Of a DNA stretch of 64,000 nt, positions 26,569-38,072 are shown piece after piece. The translations under genes and the position numbers were made by a program. The notes under the pieces were generated by a model. That model was given only the letters and a program-made list of their open reading frames with translations. It did no database searches and was not told the DNA's origin. Every line of letters begins with the position of its first letter. The stretch's first letter is position 1. The stretch comes from Kutzneria sp. 744. GTDB taxonomy: Bacteria > Actinomycetota > Actinomycetes > Mycobacteriales > Pseudonocardiaceae. The stretch is from positions 1,956,941 through 2,020,940 of the forward strand of contig NZ_KK037166.1 in assembly GCF_000568255.1 (NCBI RefSeq), written 5' to 3'.

Positions 26569-26624
26569 GCTCCCTGAGCAGAAACGGTTGTGGGGACGGA
26601 AGAACGGCCGGCGACTCAGGGAGC
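26569..26624 (-). promoter_or_regulatory. hairpin able to mask the adenosine deaminase ribosome site
   Basis: GCTCCCTGAG and CTCAGGGAGC form a perfect 10-bp stem with a loop of 36 nt. On the minus strand the 3' arm contains the AGGGAG ribosome site six bases before the deaminase ATG. A stem here would block initiation, suggesting translational control. Confidence 0.5.
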
Positions 26625-26678
26625 GAGGTCGCCGCGTTCGGTGTCAGCGCCGTAGAGCGGCAGCTTGAAATCCGTCAC
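26616..26678 (-). CDS. possible 20-residue leader peptide before adenosine deaminase
   Basis: A GTG-initiated ORF reads MTDFKLPLYGADTERGDLAP and its TGA lies inside the 5' arm of the hairpin that covers the deaminase ribosome site. Ribosomes finishing this ORF would open the stem. The ribosome site (GGTGG) is weak, so the ORF may be chance. Confidence 0.35.
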   Translation of the reverse strand: MTDFKLPLYGADTERGDLAP

Positions 26679-26739
26679 GCCACCGACGGTAGCCGACGAT
26701 CCGCACGCCGTCAGCCGGTTTGCCCAGACCGGTCGCGGC

Positions 26740-27239
26740 GTGAGTGACGATGACGTGACGGCGGTCGAGATCTCGGTGCCACCACACGACGCCGTGGTCC
26801 GTGCTGAGGCCGTGCGCGACTGGCTGCTCGCCACCGGCGTGATCGTGCCGAACCCGTCGCCGCCCAGCGCGCATCTCCCGGTCTCGGAGGCCGCGGCCCG
26901 CACCACCGACATCGCCCCGCTGTGGGACACCGGTGTGGACGTCATCACCGAGCGGATGGTCTTCGACTCGGGCCAGAACGTCACGCCTCCCGACTGCCCG
27001 AACTGCGCCGCACGGCTGGACATCGGCCGGTACATCGATCAGCTGGAGCCGTGGCTACTGGCCGGCGAGCCGGTCGTCCGCTGTCCCGCATGCGATCGCT
27101 CGTGGACTGGCCGGGCGAATGGACATGCCAGGTCGGCAACGTTGCCGTGCGCTTCAACGACTGGCCGCCGCTGAGGGATGACTTCGTCGCCGAACTCGGC
27201 TGGTGCCTCGGCCCCAGGTGCCGTGCGGTGCGCCGCTGA
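26740..27239 (+). pseudogene. conserved zinc-ribbon protein, frameshifted
   Basis: Starts at a GTG at 26740 (MSDDDVTAVEISVPPHDAVV). The first frame gives about 120 residues including CPNCAARLDIG and VRCPAC, a CxxC...CxxC zinc ribbon. The frame then fails; reading on in another frame from about 27098 gives SLVDWPGEWTCQVGNVAVRF and an end near 27239. Restoring one G after the second CPAC would give CPACGSLVDWPGEW, a natural continuation of the ribbon. The intact product of about 167 residues has no known function. A sequencing error is plausible. Confidence 0.65.
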
Positions 27240-27246
27240 CGTCGAT

Positions 27247-27293
27247 GTGCTCGAAACCGTATTTCGGTGTGCCCGAGAGCGTGACTCGCGGGG
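27247..27293 (-). repeat. 47-bp dispersed repeat, copy C
   Basis: Nearly identical to copy A in reverse orientation and ending at the base before the stop of the antibiotic-biosynthesis-monooxygenase-like gene. It lies between convergent genes, as do A and B. Confidence 0.75.
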
Positions 27294-27614
27294 TCAGACG
27301 GGCTTGAGTTCGGCCATCTCGGACCAGCCGGCCTGGGGAATGGTGACGTTGATGATCTGTGGCGTGGTGGCGATGGCCTTGGGCAGCTCGGCCATGGCCG
27401 TCTTGAAGTGCGCGGAGGTCACGTGGGCTTCGGCGGCGTCGTCCTGGAAGCCCTCGGTGAGGACGTAGACGGTGGGATCCTCGACGCTGCGGGACCAGTC
27501 GAAGAAGACGTTGCCGGCCTCGGCCCGTGTCGACGTGGTGAAGTCGGCGACGATGTCCGGCCAGCTGTCGGCCAGCTCGGGGCGGACGGTGAACTTGACC
27601 ACGATGAAGATCAC
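27294..27614 (-). CDS. antibiotic biosynthesis monooxygenase (ABM) domain protein
   Basis: 106 residues forming a single dimeric alpha/beta barrel of the YgiN/ABM type: MIFIVVKFTVRPELADSW, TRAEAGNVFFDWSRSVEDPTVYVL and SAHFKTAMAELP. Such proteins oxidise quinols or act as small oxygenases without cofactor. The GTG start overlaps the stop of the small membrane protein (GTGA), making it the third gene of the NRAMP operon. A related ABM protein is at 40249-40584. Confidence 0.85.
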   Translation of the reverse strand: MIFIVVKFTVRPELADSWPDIVADFTTSTRAEAGNVFFDWSRSVEDPTVYVLTEGFQDDAAEAHVTSAHFKTAMAELPKAIATTPQIINVTIPQAGWSEMAELKPV

Positions 27615-27814
27615 GGCGAGCCTCCTGTCGTGTGGGCGAGGCCCACGATACCGATGATCAATACGGCCGCGCCGATCGTGAGCAGCGTCGAGGCGTGGGC
27701 ACAGACCCAGGCGACCCGGGCTCGCACACAGTCGGGCACGGCGCCGAGTTCGGCGAACCGGAACGCGAGCAGGGACAGCGTGAGAGTGGCGCCGAGGATG
27801 ACCAGCGAGATCAC
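27611..27814 (-). CDS. small membrane protein in the NRAMP operon
   Basis: 67 residues with two membrane helices (MISLVILGATLTLSLLAF and LLTIGAAVLIIGIVGLA). The start GTG overlaps the NRAMP stop, with GGAGGTGAG upstream as ribosome site. It is flanked by coupled genes on both sides, which supports its reality. It could be a transporter accessory subunit; no family is recognised. Confidence 0.7.
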   Translation of the reverse strand: MISLVILGATLTLSLLAFRFAELGAVPDCVRARVAWVCAHASTLLTIGAAVLIIGIVGLAHTTGGSP

Positions 27815-29052
27815 GAGCTCACCTCCGCGAACACCAGGTAGACGTTCAGCACGGTGATCAACCCGGCGCAGCCGGCGGCGCCGATGGTGGTGACGCGGCG
27901 GTTGACGAACGAGCCCATCACATCGACCCGACGGGTCAGCAGCACCAACGGGATCAGCGCGAACGGGATGCCGAACGACAGCGCGACCTGGGAGATCACC
28001 AGGCTGTCGGTGGTCGGCAGCCCCATAGCGAGCACGGCCAGCCCCGGCAGCATGGTGATCGACCGCCGCACGTACAGCGGAATGCTGCGACGGATGAACC
28101 CCCGCATGACCACCTGCCCCGCGTAGGTGCCGACGCTCGACGACGACACCCCCGAAGCCAGCAGGGCGATCGCGAACGCCAGCGCCGCGCCGCCGCCGAC
28201 CATCCGCGCCAGCGTGTCGTGGGCCGACAGGATCGGGTCCCCGCCGAGCGGTCCGCCGTGCAGCAGCGATGCCGCCAGCACCAGCATCGCCATGTTGATC
28301 AGGCCCGCGGTGCCCAGCGCCAACAGCACGTCCACGCCCTGCGACCGCAGCAGCGTGTGCCGGGACATCTCGCTGCGGTGATGGGCCCGCTTCTTCGTCA
28401 ACGCGGAATGCAGGTAGATCACGTGCGGCATCACTGTCGCGCCGATGATGCTCACCGCCAGCAGCACGCTGTCCGACCCCGCGAACCCCGGCACCAGCCC
28501 GGCCGCGATGTTCCCCCGCGTGCCGACCGTCGCCAGGTCGTAGGCGAAGCCCAGGAACACCACCCCGAACATCGCCGCGATGGCCAGCTCGAACGGACGA
28601 CGCCCGTGCTGCTCCAGGGCCAGCACCCCGAAGGCCACCACCGCCGTCATCACGCCGGCCAACGGCAGCGGCACCCCGAACAGCAGGTTCAGGCCCACCG
28701 CCGCGCCCACCAGCTCGGCCAGGTCGGTGGCCATCGCCACCAGCTCCGCCTGCACCCACAGCCCCCGCGACACCGGCTTCGGGAAGTGCTGCCGGCACAG
28801 CTCCGGCAGGTCCCGGCCGGTGGCGATGCCCAGCTTGGCCGACAGGTACTGGACCAGCATCGCCATCACGTTGGCCGCCAGGATCACCCACAGCAGCCGG
28901 TACCCGAACAGCCCGCCGGCGCTGATGTTGGTGGCGAAGTTCCCGGGATCGATGTACGCCACCGCCGCCACGAACGCCGGTCCCACCAACTTCGCGGAGA
29001 CGGCCGGCCGCGCGGTCGTCACAGTCGCCGGATCACGCTCAAGCACCGCCAC
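27811..29052 (-). CDS. mntH: NRAMP-family divalent metal transporter (MntH-like)
   Basis: 413-residue proton-coupled Mn2+/Fe2+ importer with 11 membrane helices. The first unwound helix carries the metal-binding AYIDPGNFATN, and helix 6 the second site, ATVMPHVIYLHSAL. Both are the family's DPGN and MPH motifs. It begins an operon with a small membrane protein and an ABM protein. A pair of hairpins separates it from the GroEL gene upstream. Proximity to a diiron monooxygenase cluster makes metal supply an attractive but unproven link. No MntR box is evident. Confidence 0.92.
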   Translation of the reverse strand: MAVLERDPATVTTARPAVSAKLVGPAFVAAVAYIDPGNFATNISAGGLFGYRLLWVILAANVMAMLVQYLSAKLGIATGRDLPELCRQHFPKPVSRGLWVQAELVAMATDLAELVGAAVGLNLLFGVPLPLAGVMTAVVAFGVLALEQHGRRPFELAIAAMFGVVFLGFAYDLATVGTRGNIAAGLVPGFAGSDSVLLAVSIIGATVMPHVIYLHSALTKKRAHHRSEMSRHTLLRSQGVDVLLALGTAGLINMAMLVLAASLLHGGPLGGDPILSAHDTLARMVGGGAALAFAIALLASGVSSSSVGTYAGQVVMRGFIRRSIPLYVRRSITMLPGLAVLAMGLPTTDSLVISQVALSFGIPFALIPLVLLTRRVDVMGSFVNRRVTTIGAAGCAGLITVLNVYLVFAEVSS

Positions 29053-29075
29053 CTCCTTCTCTGAGAACGGGTGAT

Positions 29076-29126
29076 GTCAGGAAGGGCCCCTTCCTGACGT
29101 TGAATGACAGGAAGGGGCCCTTCCTG
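29076..29126 (-). terminator. tandem palindromic hairpins after the groEL-like gene
   Basis: Two near-identical palindromes stand in tandem: 29076-29098 (GTCAGGAAGGG, 1 nt, CCCTTCCTGAC) and 29108-29126 (CAGGAAGGG, 1 nt, CCCTTCCTG), each followed by ACGTT. They lie in the gap between the groEL-like stop and the NRAMP start. Strong stems at an operon end suggest termination. Confidence 0.65.
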
Positions 29127-29160
29127 ACGTTCAACGAGAGGAGAGGTCCCTCGATCTTGG

Positions 29161-31888
<2,728 letters not shown>

Positions 31889-31892
<4 letters not shown>

Positions 31893-32602
31893 TGCTCCTC
31901 CTTCACTCCGTAACGGCCGAGCAGCATTCCCCGGCACACCCCGGAATTCGCCTCCTGGCTGACGCGGGTCAGCCGGGCCAGCCCGAGATGTGCGCGCAGA
32001 TCGGTGACCACCTCGCCCGTCGCCGGATCCAGCACCAGCGGATCAGAGTCCCCGCTGGGCAGGCCCAGTTCCCTTCTACGAGAACGCAACCGCTCTCGAT
32101 CGGCGCCCTCCGGTGCGTCGCCGAGAGTCAGGTCGGTGAGGGAGAAGCGGTCGACGCCGGCGGCGATCATGGCCCGGCACACCCGGTCGGTGCCGGCGAG
32201 CACGGCCCGACGCAGGAAGTCCGCGCGCAGGTCATCCAGCTCGCTGACGGCCTCGCCGGGAAAGGAGTCCACGAAGCCGGACCGCCTGGCCACCCCGTCG
32301 TTGATCGACGCGGCGGCGAAGTGGTCCTCCAGCTTCACGGACACTGAGGTCACGCCGGGCACGGCGCGGACGGCGTCGTACGAGTCCGCCACCATCAGAT
32401 AGGCGAAGTTCGGCGCGCAGAAATACGTCGGCAGCCGCAGCCGCACGCGAACCTCCCCCTCCTCGGTGACCAGGCAGTGGGAGACAAAACCCAAGTGGGT
32501 CAACGGTTCGTCCAACTCGGGGTCGAGCACGGCGCCCAGGGCCGACCAGACCGCCGCGAGCACCGCGGCGGCCTGGTCGGGGGTGCGAGTCACAGAGGTC
32601 AT
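31889..32602 (-). CDS. DUF59 (MIP18/PaaD-like) protein of the monooxygenase operon
   Basis: 237 residues. The N-terminal half is a metal-sulfur cluster assembly DUF59 domain (AVLDPELDEPLTHLGFVSHCL, VRVRLRLPTYFCAPNFAYL); the C-terminal half is family-specific. It is linked by ATGA overlaps to the amidohydrolase before it and the dehydrogenase after it. A counterpart occupies the same place in the mycobacterial mim clusters. It may help iron insertion into the hydroxylase; its role is unproven. Confidence 0.82.
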
Positions 32603-33633
32603 GACGCCGGCACACCGACCGGCTCGACCTCGGGCGCGTCGACATCGCACTCCGGCGGCACCTTCAGGTCGTACAGCTTGGCCGCGTTGAGGCCCAGGAT
32701 CTTCTTCTTGGCGGTGACCGAGAGCTTGGCGTAGTCGGAGAACTCCTCGCCGTCGGGCATCTGCCAGTCGACGAAGCCCTCCACCTGCCACTTGGGCTCC
32801 CAGATGGCGTAGTCCGCGCCGAACACCAGCCGGTCCTCGCCGAGCCAGAACATCAGCTCGCCCATGACCTTGGCGAAGAACCGCGGCCGCGCGTGCATCA
32901 GGCCACCGACCACGACGGACAGTCCCGCGTAGACGTTGGGCTCCTGCGTGGCCATGAAGCAGAAGTCCTCGATCCGCGGCAGGCCCACGTGCTCGACGAT
33001 GAAGTTGAGCTCCGGGAAGTTGGTCGCCGCGTGGTCCACATCGGACACGTCGAACGCGTCCTTGTCCAGGGGCCAGATCGTCGGCCCCTTGTGGATGTGG
33101 ATGTTGCGAATGCCCAGTTCCTGGCACTTCTCCAGGTACCGTGCGGCTTCCGGGCTCTTCAGGCTCCAGCCCCGTGAGTCGCCCTTCCACTCAGCGGTAT
33201 AGAGCTTGGCCCCGACACAACCCCAGCGCTTGGCTCGCTCCTCCAGCGCCTTCAGGCCTTCCTCGCCGTCGCGGGGATCCCAGTTGGTGTTCACCACGAA
33301 CTTGCCGGGATGCCTCTCGGCCAGAGCCCCGTTGGTCTCCGTGGTGTTGAACCCCTCCGTGTACCACTGGCGGAGGTTGGTCGGCTGGAAGATCGCGACG
33401 TCCACGTGGCCCTCGTCGAACAGATCGGTCATCATCTGCTCTTCGGAGTACTTCTGGAACTTCTCGATCGGCCAGTGCGTCTCGGCCGGGCCCAGACTCT
33501 GGTAGGCGTGGAAGCACTCGATCCAGCCCTTGGCGTACTCCTCCTGGCCCGCCACCCAGTTGGCGGGGCTGGCGTCCCAGAAGTGGGTGTGGCCGTCGAC
33601 CACGAAGTACTTCACACCGTCCTTGACGTACAC
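32599..33633 (-). CDS. amidohydrolase-family protein of the monooxygenase operon
   Basis: 344 residues from a GTG at 33633 preceded by AGGAGGAGAC; an upstream in-frame ATG at 33666 lacks this. It belongs to the amidohydrolase-2 superfamily (metal-dependent TIM barrel): VVDGHTHFWD near the start, NIHIHKG, VEHVGLPRIEDF and FGADYAIWEP with the final acidic ligand. It resembles the conserved amidohydrolase of propane monooxygenase operons, required in some strains for enzyme maturation or activity, mechanism unknown. It follows the coupling protein by 19 bp. Confidence 0.88.
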   Translation of the reverse strand: MYVKDGVKYFVVDGHTHFWDASPANWVAGQEEYAKGWIECFHAYQSLGPAETHWPIEKFQKYSEEQMMTDLFDEGHVDVAIFQPTNLRQWYTEGFNTTETNGALAERHPGKFVVNTNWDPRDGEEGLKALEERAKRWGCVGAKLYTAEWKGDSRGWSLKSPEAARYLEKCQELGIRNIHIHKGPTIWPLDKDAFDVSDVDHAATNFPELNFIVEHVGLPRIEDFCFMATQEPNVYAGLSVVVGGLMHARPRFFAKVMGELMFWLGEDRLVFGADYAIWEPKWQVEGFVDWQMPDGEEFSDYAKLSVTAKKKILGLNAAKLYDLKVPPECDVDAPEVEPVGVPAS

Positions 33634-33652
33634 GTCTCCTCCTACCGGCGGT

Positions 33653-34024
33653 TCAGGAGCGGGCAACGAGGTCGAAGTCGAGGTATTCGGCGGCGTCCTC
33701 GGGATTGGCGAACATGATCGTGCGGTCGTCCTCGTGGATCATGCGCCCGTAGTGGGTGGACATGCTCTCCTCGAACTCGGCCGCGTTGAACCAGCCCTCC
33801 TCCTCGCCGGCGGCCTCGTCGACCTCGCTGTAGAGCAGGTCCATCCGGCCGACCGCGTCCACCCTGATCATGGACGGCAGCGGCAGCACGGTCACGTTGT
33901 CCTTGCTGGCCATGACCTCCGCGATGATCGCGCCGACCTGGTTGTTCATCAGGGTGAAGCCGCACATGTTGGAGGCGGTGTTGTTCTGCTTGTACGGACT
34001 CTCGGCCGTCTTGAAGGTGGTCAC
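33653..34024 (-). CDS. mimD: monooxygenase coupling (MmoB/DmpM) protein
   Basis: 123 residues from a GTG overlapping the stop of the beta subunit gene (GTGA). The MmoB/DmpM fold is recognisable from CGFTLMNNQVGAIIAEVMASK and LPSMIRVDAVGRMDL. The small cofactor-free protein binds the hydroxylase to gate electron transfer and oxygen activation. Its acidic insert (SEVDEAAGEEEG) is typical of the propane/Mim subgroup. Confidence 0.9.
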   Translation of the reverse strand: MTTFKTAESPYKQNNTASNMCGFTLMNNQVGAIIAEVMASKDNVTVLPLPSMIRVDAVGRMDLLYSEVDEAAGEEEGWFNAAEFEESMSTHYGRMIHEDDRTIMFANPEDAAEYLDFDLVARS

Positions 34025-35202
34025 TGGCCCAGCTCCTTCGGCGCCGTCAGTTCCAGTTCGGACAGGATCGCGCTGAACCGGCTCTTGGCCCGGTCCAGGC
34101 CGTCCTCGAAGCGCGGCGGCTTGGCGTCCGGCTGCGACCACAGCGGCTGCAGCGTGCGGGCGGCGTGGATGCAGCGCGGCACCCAGGTCTCCAGCCACTG
34201 CTGCAACAGCTTCTTGTTCTCCGCGCCGAACTGCTTGTCGTTGACCAGCAGCTGGAACATCGGCTTGGTGTAGCGGAGATCCCGCTCGGCGAAGTCGTAC
34301 TCCTCGGCGCCGATCAGCGTCGGCGTGATGAAGTCCCCATTGGACGGCGCCGCCTGCTGAACCAGGTTGCTGCGGAACAACTCCCCGACCAACGGCTCGA
34401 ACACGATGTTTGCCGCGAAGATCGCCTCGCACCAGTCCCACGTCGCCGTCAGCTGCTCGGCCGCCTCGCGTACGCCCTGCCACGCCGGGTCGGAGTTCCA
34501 GGTCTCGATGTGCGCGCTGCCGTCGAAGCCCTCGATCTCCTCGCTCAGCGTGAGGTTGTACAGCGCCAGGTCCTGCGCGGCGCGGATGCGGTGCATGCTG
34601 TTCACGGAGATCGCGTTGTTGTGCATGTTCGTGGGCGCACGGCGGTTGGCGTTGGCGAACAGGTAGAGCCCGAGGCCGTGGTCCACGTGCATCCATGCGC
34701 CCACGTGCTGGGCCACGAACTGCACCCAATTGCGGTTCCACTGGTCGAACGCCTTGGCCTGGCGGGCCGCCTCGATGTTCTGGTTGAGCTGGCGGACCAC
34801 GTTGGAGTTGTAGCGGTAGAGGGTGAGCTCCCACTCCTCGTTGGGGTCGCGGAACTCGTGCCAGCCGTGGGCGGGCCACTCGTAGCCCTGGCCGCCGGAG
34901 CCGGCGAAGCGCTCCGGCACCGGCCGGTCGCTGCCCCAGGCCCGCAAAGCGGTCCACTCCAACGGATAGCCGCCCTTGCCATCGGCGAATCCGTACAGCC
35001 AGCCCTGGGACAGGTAGTGCCTCGGGTCGGGCTGCACCTCGACGGTGACGTCCTCGTAGTGGCTCTGCTTGCGCTTGGCCGGCTTGAAGTAGTTGTAGCG
35101 GCGCGCTTCGGAGTCGGGGAACACCTTGGCGCCCGCCTCGGCGTCGGTGAACACCGGCTTGGGCACGCTGCGTTCGGTGGTGGGTTCTGCGGTTGTTGTC
35201 AT
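34021..35202 (-). CDS. mimC: diiron monooxygenase hydroxylase beta subunit
   Basis: 393 residues, ATG at 35202. A ferritin-like helical protein of the bacterial multicomponent monooxygenase family that pairs with the alpha subunit but lacks the iron ligands. Landmarks include RRYNYFKPAKRKQSHYEDVTVE, PRHYLSQGWLYGFADG, and SVNSMHRIRAAQDLALY. It lies 12 bp after the reductase gene in the order alpha, reductase, beta, coupling protein, which is the Mim/Prm order. Confidence 0.92.
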   Translation of the reverse strand: MTTTAEPTTERSVPKPVFTDAEAGAKVFPDSEARRYNYFKPAKRKQSHYEDVTVEVQPDPRHYLSQGWLYGFADGKGGYPLEWTALRAWGSDRPVPERFAGSGGQGYEWPAHGWHEFRDPNEEWELTLYRYNSNVVRQLNQNIEAARQAKAFDQWNRNWVQFVAQHVGAWMHVDHGLGLYLFANANRRAPTNMHNNAISVNSMHRIRAAQDLALYNLTLSEEIEGFDGSAHIETWNSDPAWQGVREAAEQLTATWDWCEAIFAANIVFEPLVGELFRSNLVQQAAPSNGDFITPTLIGAEEYDFAERDLRYTKPMFQLLVNDKQFGAENKKLLQQWLETWVPRCIHAARTLQPLWSQPDAKPPRFEDGLDRAKSRFSAILSELELTAPKELGQ

Positions 35203-35214
35203 CGGCTAACTCCT

Positions 35215-36243
35215 TCAGCCGCCGGTGGTGGTGAACTTGTCGTAGAACACCCGTTTGTCGGCCACGCCCAGTGCGGGCAGCAGCTCCAGCGCCGCCTCCA
35301 CCATCGGCGGCGGCCCGCACACGTAGGCGTCGGCGCCGGACAGGTCGGACTCGCGGCGCCGGACCACGTCGGTGATCAGCCCGACCTCGCCGTCCCACGG
35401 CTCACCGTCCGGTTCGGACAGTGCGGGCACGAACTCCAGCCGGGGCAACCGGGTCGCGAGCTCGGCGATCTCCTTCTCGAAGCAGAGATCGCGCCGGCCG
35501 CGGGCGCCGTAGTAGAACACCGCCTTGCGGTCGATGCCCCGCTCCGCCATGGTCCGCAGCAGCGCCAGGATCGGCGCGATGCCGGCCCCGCCGCCGAGGA
35601 ACACGATCGGCGCCGTCGAGTCCCGCAGCGTGAACACCCCGAACGGTCCGGTCACCCGTAACCGGTCGCCGACCGCGACCTCGCCGTCCAGCACGCCGGA
35701 GAACAGGCCGTCGGGGTAGATCTTGATGACGAACTCGAGCAGCCCGCCCGCGGCCGAGGTGGTGGCCATCGAGAACGACCGCGTGGCGTCCCGGCCCGGC
35801 ACCTCGAAGTCCAGGTACTGCCCGGGAAAGTACTTCAGGTCGGCCGGCTCGACCAGCCGCACCACCAGCTGCACCATGTCGTGGGTGACGCGGTCCTTGG
35901 ACACCACCTCGACCACGGCCTGCTGGATGGGCAGGCCCGAGCGGATCATCTCCTCGTCGTAGTTGATCAGCTCGATGGTCATGTCCTCGTAGGCGTGCGC
36001 CCGGCACAGCAGGGTGTAGCCCTCCTCCTTCTCGTAGTCGGGCAGCGCGAACGTGGAGTAGCGGTCGTGCTCGACGTCGTCACCGTCGAGGATGAACGAC
36101 TTGCACGCCGCGCACTGGCCCTCCTTGCAGCCGTGCATGAGCATCACGCCCTGCTCGGCGGCGGCGCGCAGGATGGTCTGGTCCTCGTCGGCGTCGATCT
36201 CGATGCCGACCGGCTCGAAGCGGATGCGGTGCTTGTCGCCCAT
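35215..36243 (-). CDS. mimB: monooxygenase reductase (2Fe-2S, FAD)
   Basis: 342 residues from the ATG at 36243. The N-terminal plant-type ferredoxin has Cys ligands in HGCKEGQCAACKSF and LLCRA. The FAD-binding domain shows RSFSMATT, and the NAD-binding domain FLGGGAGIAPILALL with the terminal YVCGPPPMVEA. It passes electrons from NAD(P)H to the diiron hydroxylase. It is 60 bp downstream of the alpha subunit gene. Confidence 0.93.
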   Translation of the reverse strand: MGDKHRIRFEPVGIEIDADEDQTILRAAAEQGVMLMHGCKEGQCAACKSFILDGDDVEHDRYSTFALPDYEKEEGYTLLCRAHAYEDMTIELINYDEEMIRSGLPIQQAVVEVVSKDRVTHDMVQLVVRLVEPADLKYFPGQYLDFEVPGRDATRSFSMATTSAAGGLLEFVIKIYPDGLFSGVLDGEVAVGDRLRVTGPFGVFTLRDSTAPIVFLGGGAGIAPILALLRTMAERGIDRKAVFYYGARGRRDLCFEKEIAELATRLPRLEFVPALSEPDGEPWDGEVGLITDVVRRRESDLSGADAYVCGPPPMVEAALELLPALGVADKRVFYDKFTTTGG

Positions 36244-36303
36244 TGGCCCCACCTCTCGAAGGGCGAGGGAGGCGGCCGGAGGTCGCCTCCCTCAGACCGC
36301 GTC

Positions 36304-37959
36304 TCAGGCTGACTTGGCGGGAGCCGGCCTGCCGGCAGGACCCTGCCGGTTGTAGTCGGCCTGGAACGCGGCCCGCTCGGTGTCGGTCATCTGGTTGAGC
36401 AGCACGTTCGGGCTCTGCACCGGGCCCATCCGGCGAAGGTGGTCCAGCGTCCACATCTTCTTCGGGTTCAGGTCCAGGTGCGGCTGCGCGACCATGGTCT
36501 TGCCGTCGTCGCGCACGAAACCCATGTCCTTCACCACATCGGCCCAGTTCCAGCCGTGGTACAGGGTTTCCCACTCGCGGGCGCCGATCAGCTGGCCCAT
36601 GTTCGGCGTGTTGCGGCCCTGGTAGGTCGGCCGGAACGCCTCGACGTCGGTCCAGCGGCAGGCCTCGTGGCAGTACGTGCGCCACTGGCCGTCGACCTCG
36701 GCCATCACCATGTCCTCGCGCACGAGGCACGGCACCATGCAGGTCCAGCAGCGGTGCGGGTACACGTAGTCCACGTTCTCGGCGACGATCGGGTGGTGCC
36801 CGTTCGGCGTGGCCAGGCGGTTGTAGTTCTCCCACCACTTGCCGTACCGGTCGTACCAGCCCGGGTACTTGAACTCGAACCACTCGAAGTCCTCGTCGGT
36901 CATCGCGTCGATGCGCCAGTAGTTGGCCAGCCAGCCGGTGGCGAAGAACTGCGCGACCTCGTGCACGTAGCCCTTGTTCCAGATCTGGTTCCAGGACTCC
37001 TCGATGAGGTCGTGCGGAATCGTCAGGCCGTACTTCTCCAACGGTACGAGGTAGGAGCGGTAGTAGTCGTCGTAGATCCAGCGCCGCCACATCTCCGCGT
37101 AGCTCTCACGGTCCTTGCGGCGGTCCTTGGTGCCGTACTCGATGAACGTGCCGATGGCCGCGTCCACCACGCGGTGGTTGTTCCACCACGCGTAGCGCAG
37201 GTCGCGTTCCAGCAGCTGGTGGTTGGACTCGTCGGACAGCGCCATCAGCAGCGTGGCGTAGCCGTTGCTGATGTGCCGGGACTCGTCGGACTGCACCGAG
37301 TGGAACACCGTGGGCAGCAGGTAGTCGCCGTTGGCCGCGGCCTCGGCCGGCATGGCCACGAACAGCGTGTTGGTGAACGCCGTCTCGGCCACGATGGTCA
37401 GGTAGATGCTGGCCGCGGTGATGGCGTCGCCGGTGATGAAGCCCTCGGCGAACTGCCGTCCGATGGTGCCGCAGTAGTCGTTCTGGAAGTTGCGCAGGCT
37501 GGAGTTGAAGCCGGCGGGGTCGATGTAGTTGTTCATGTACAGGCGCTTGAGGTTCTGCTGGATCGTCGAGTGGCGAACCTCGTCGATCATCTGGATCGCC
37601 TGCCCGTTGTGCAGCTCCGGGTTGGGCACCGTGCGGAACAGCAGCGGCATCGCCCGGGCCGCCGAGATCTCCGGCAGCGGAATGATGGACAGGAACAGCT
37701 TCTGCCACTCCAGCCAGCGCTCCTGGACCTGGCGGAACATGTTGCCGCGGATCGCGCCGTCCTCCGCGCCGTACACGCGGTGGTCCTTCTCCTCCTGCAT
37801 GGGGAAGTAGGACCGCAGCACCTGCTTGAGCGGGTCCTTCTTCTTGGCCTTGCGGAAGGTGTAGTCGGTGCCGTAGTGGGAGACCGGCTCGTGGTACACC
37901 GGGTCCCAACTCAGCTCCTGGATCTTCTGGTGTGCTTTCGCCACGCTCTGGCGGCTCAT
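36304..37959 (-). CDS. mimA: diiron monooxygenase hydroxylase alpha subunit
   Basis: 551 residues from the ATG at 37959, which follows GAGGAG; a GTG two codons earlier is less likely. It houses the carboxylate-bridged diiron centre: [12 protein letters not shown] gives one Glu/His pair and [11 protein letters not shown] the second, with Glu ligands on preceding helices. The Cys-rich C-terminal part ([24 protein letters not shown]) is characteristic of this family. Length and sequence match propane 2-monooxygenase/MimA proteins, which oxidise propane, acetone and phenol. The substrate in this strain is inferred. Confidence 0.93.
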   Translation of the reverse strand: MSRQSVAKAHQKIQELSWDPVYHEPVSHYGTDYTFRKAKKKDPLKQVLRSYFPMQEEKDHRVYGAEDGAIRGNMFRQVQERWLEWQKLFLSIIPLPEISAARAMPLLFRTVPNPELHNGQAIQMIDEVRHSTIQQNLKRLYMNNYIDPAGFNSSLRNFQNDYCGTIGRQFAEGFITGDAITAASIYLTIVAETAFTNTLFVAMPAEAAANGDYLLPTVFHSVQSDESRHISNGYATLLMALSDESNHQLLERDLRYAWWNNHRVVDAAIGTFIEYGTKDRRKDRESYAEMWRRWIYDDYYRSYLVPLEKYGLTIPHDLIEESWNQIWNKGYVHEVAQFFATGWLANYWRIDAMTDEDFEWFEFKYPGWYDRYGKWWENYNRLATPNGHHPIVAENVDYVYPHRCWTCMVPCLVREDMVMAEVDGQWRTYCHEACRWTDVEAFRPTYQGRNTPNMGQLIGAREWETLYHGWNWADVVKDMGFVRDDGKTMVAQPHLDLNPKKMWTLDHLRRMGPVQSPNVLLNQMTDTERAAFQADYNRQGPAGRPAPAKSA

Positions 37960-38055
37960 GGTCACTCCTCACCCGCCGGTCGCCGGCGGTCGAGCGCGTC
38001 GTCGTCGTTGCGCCTACTGCCTGTCGAATTACAACCGGTGACGGGGCGGCCTCCG

Positions 38056-38070
38056 GTCTCAAAATGAGAC
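38056..38070. promoter_or_regulatory. activator site before the monooxygenase operon
   Basis: GTCTCA-AAA-TGAGAC is a perfect 6-bp inverted repeat with a 3-bp spacer, about 100 bp before the alpha subunit start. The same repeat (GTCTCA-ATT-TGAGAC) is at 38361-38375. The distance fits an upstream activator site for the MimR-like protein. Confidence 0.7.
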
Positions 38071-38072
38071 AG

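Noticed and set aside
36304-37959. Soluble methane or toluene monooxygenase
   Set aside because: Operon order and associated amidohydrolase, DUF59, dehydrogenase and GroEL match the mim/prm group; there is no gamma subunit as in methane or toluene enzymes.
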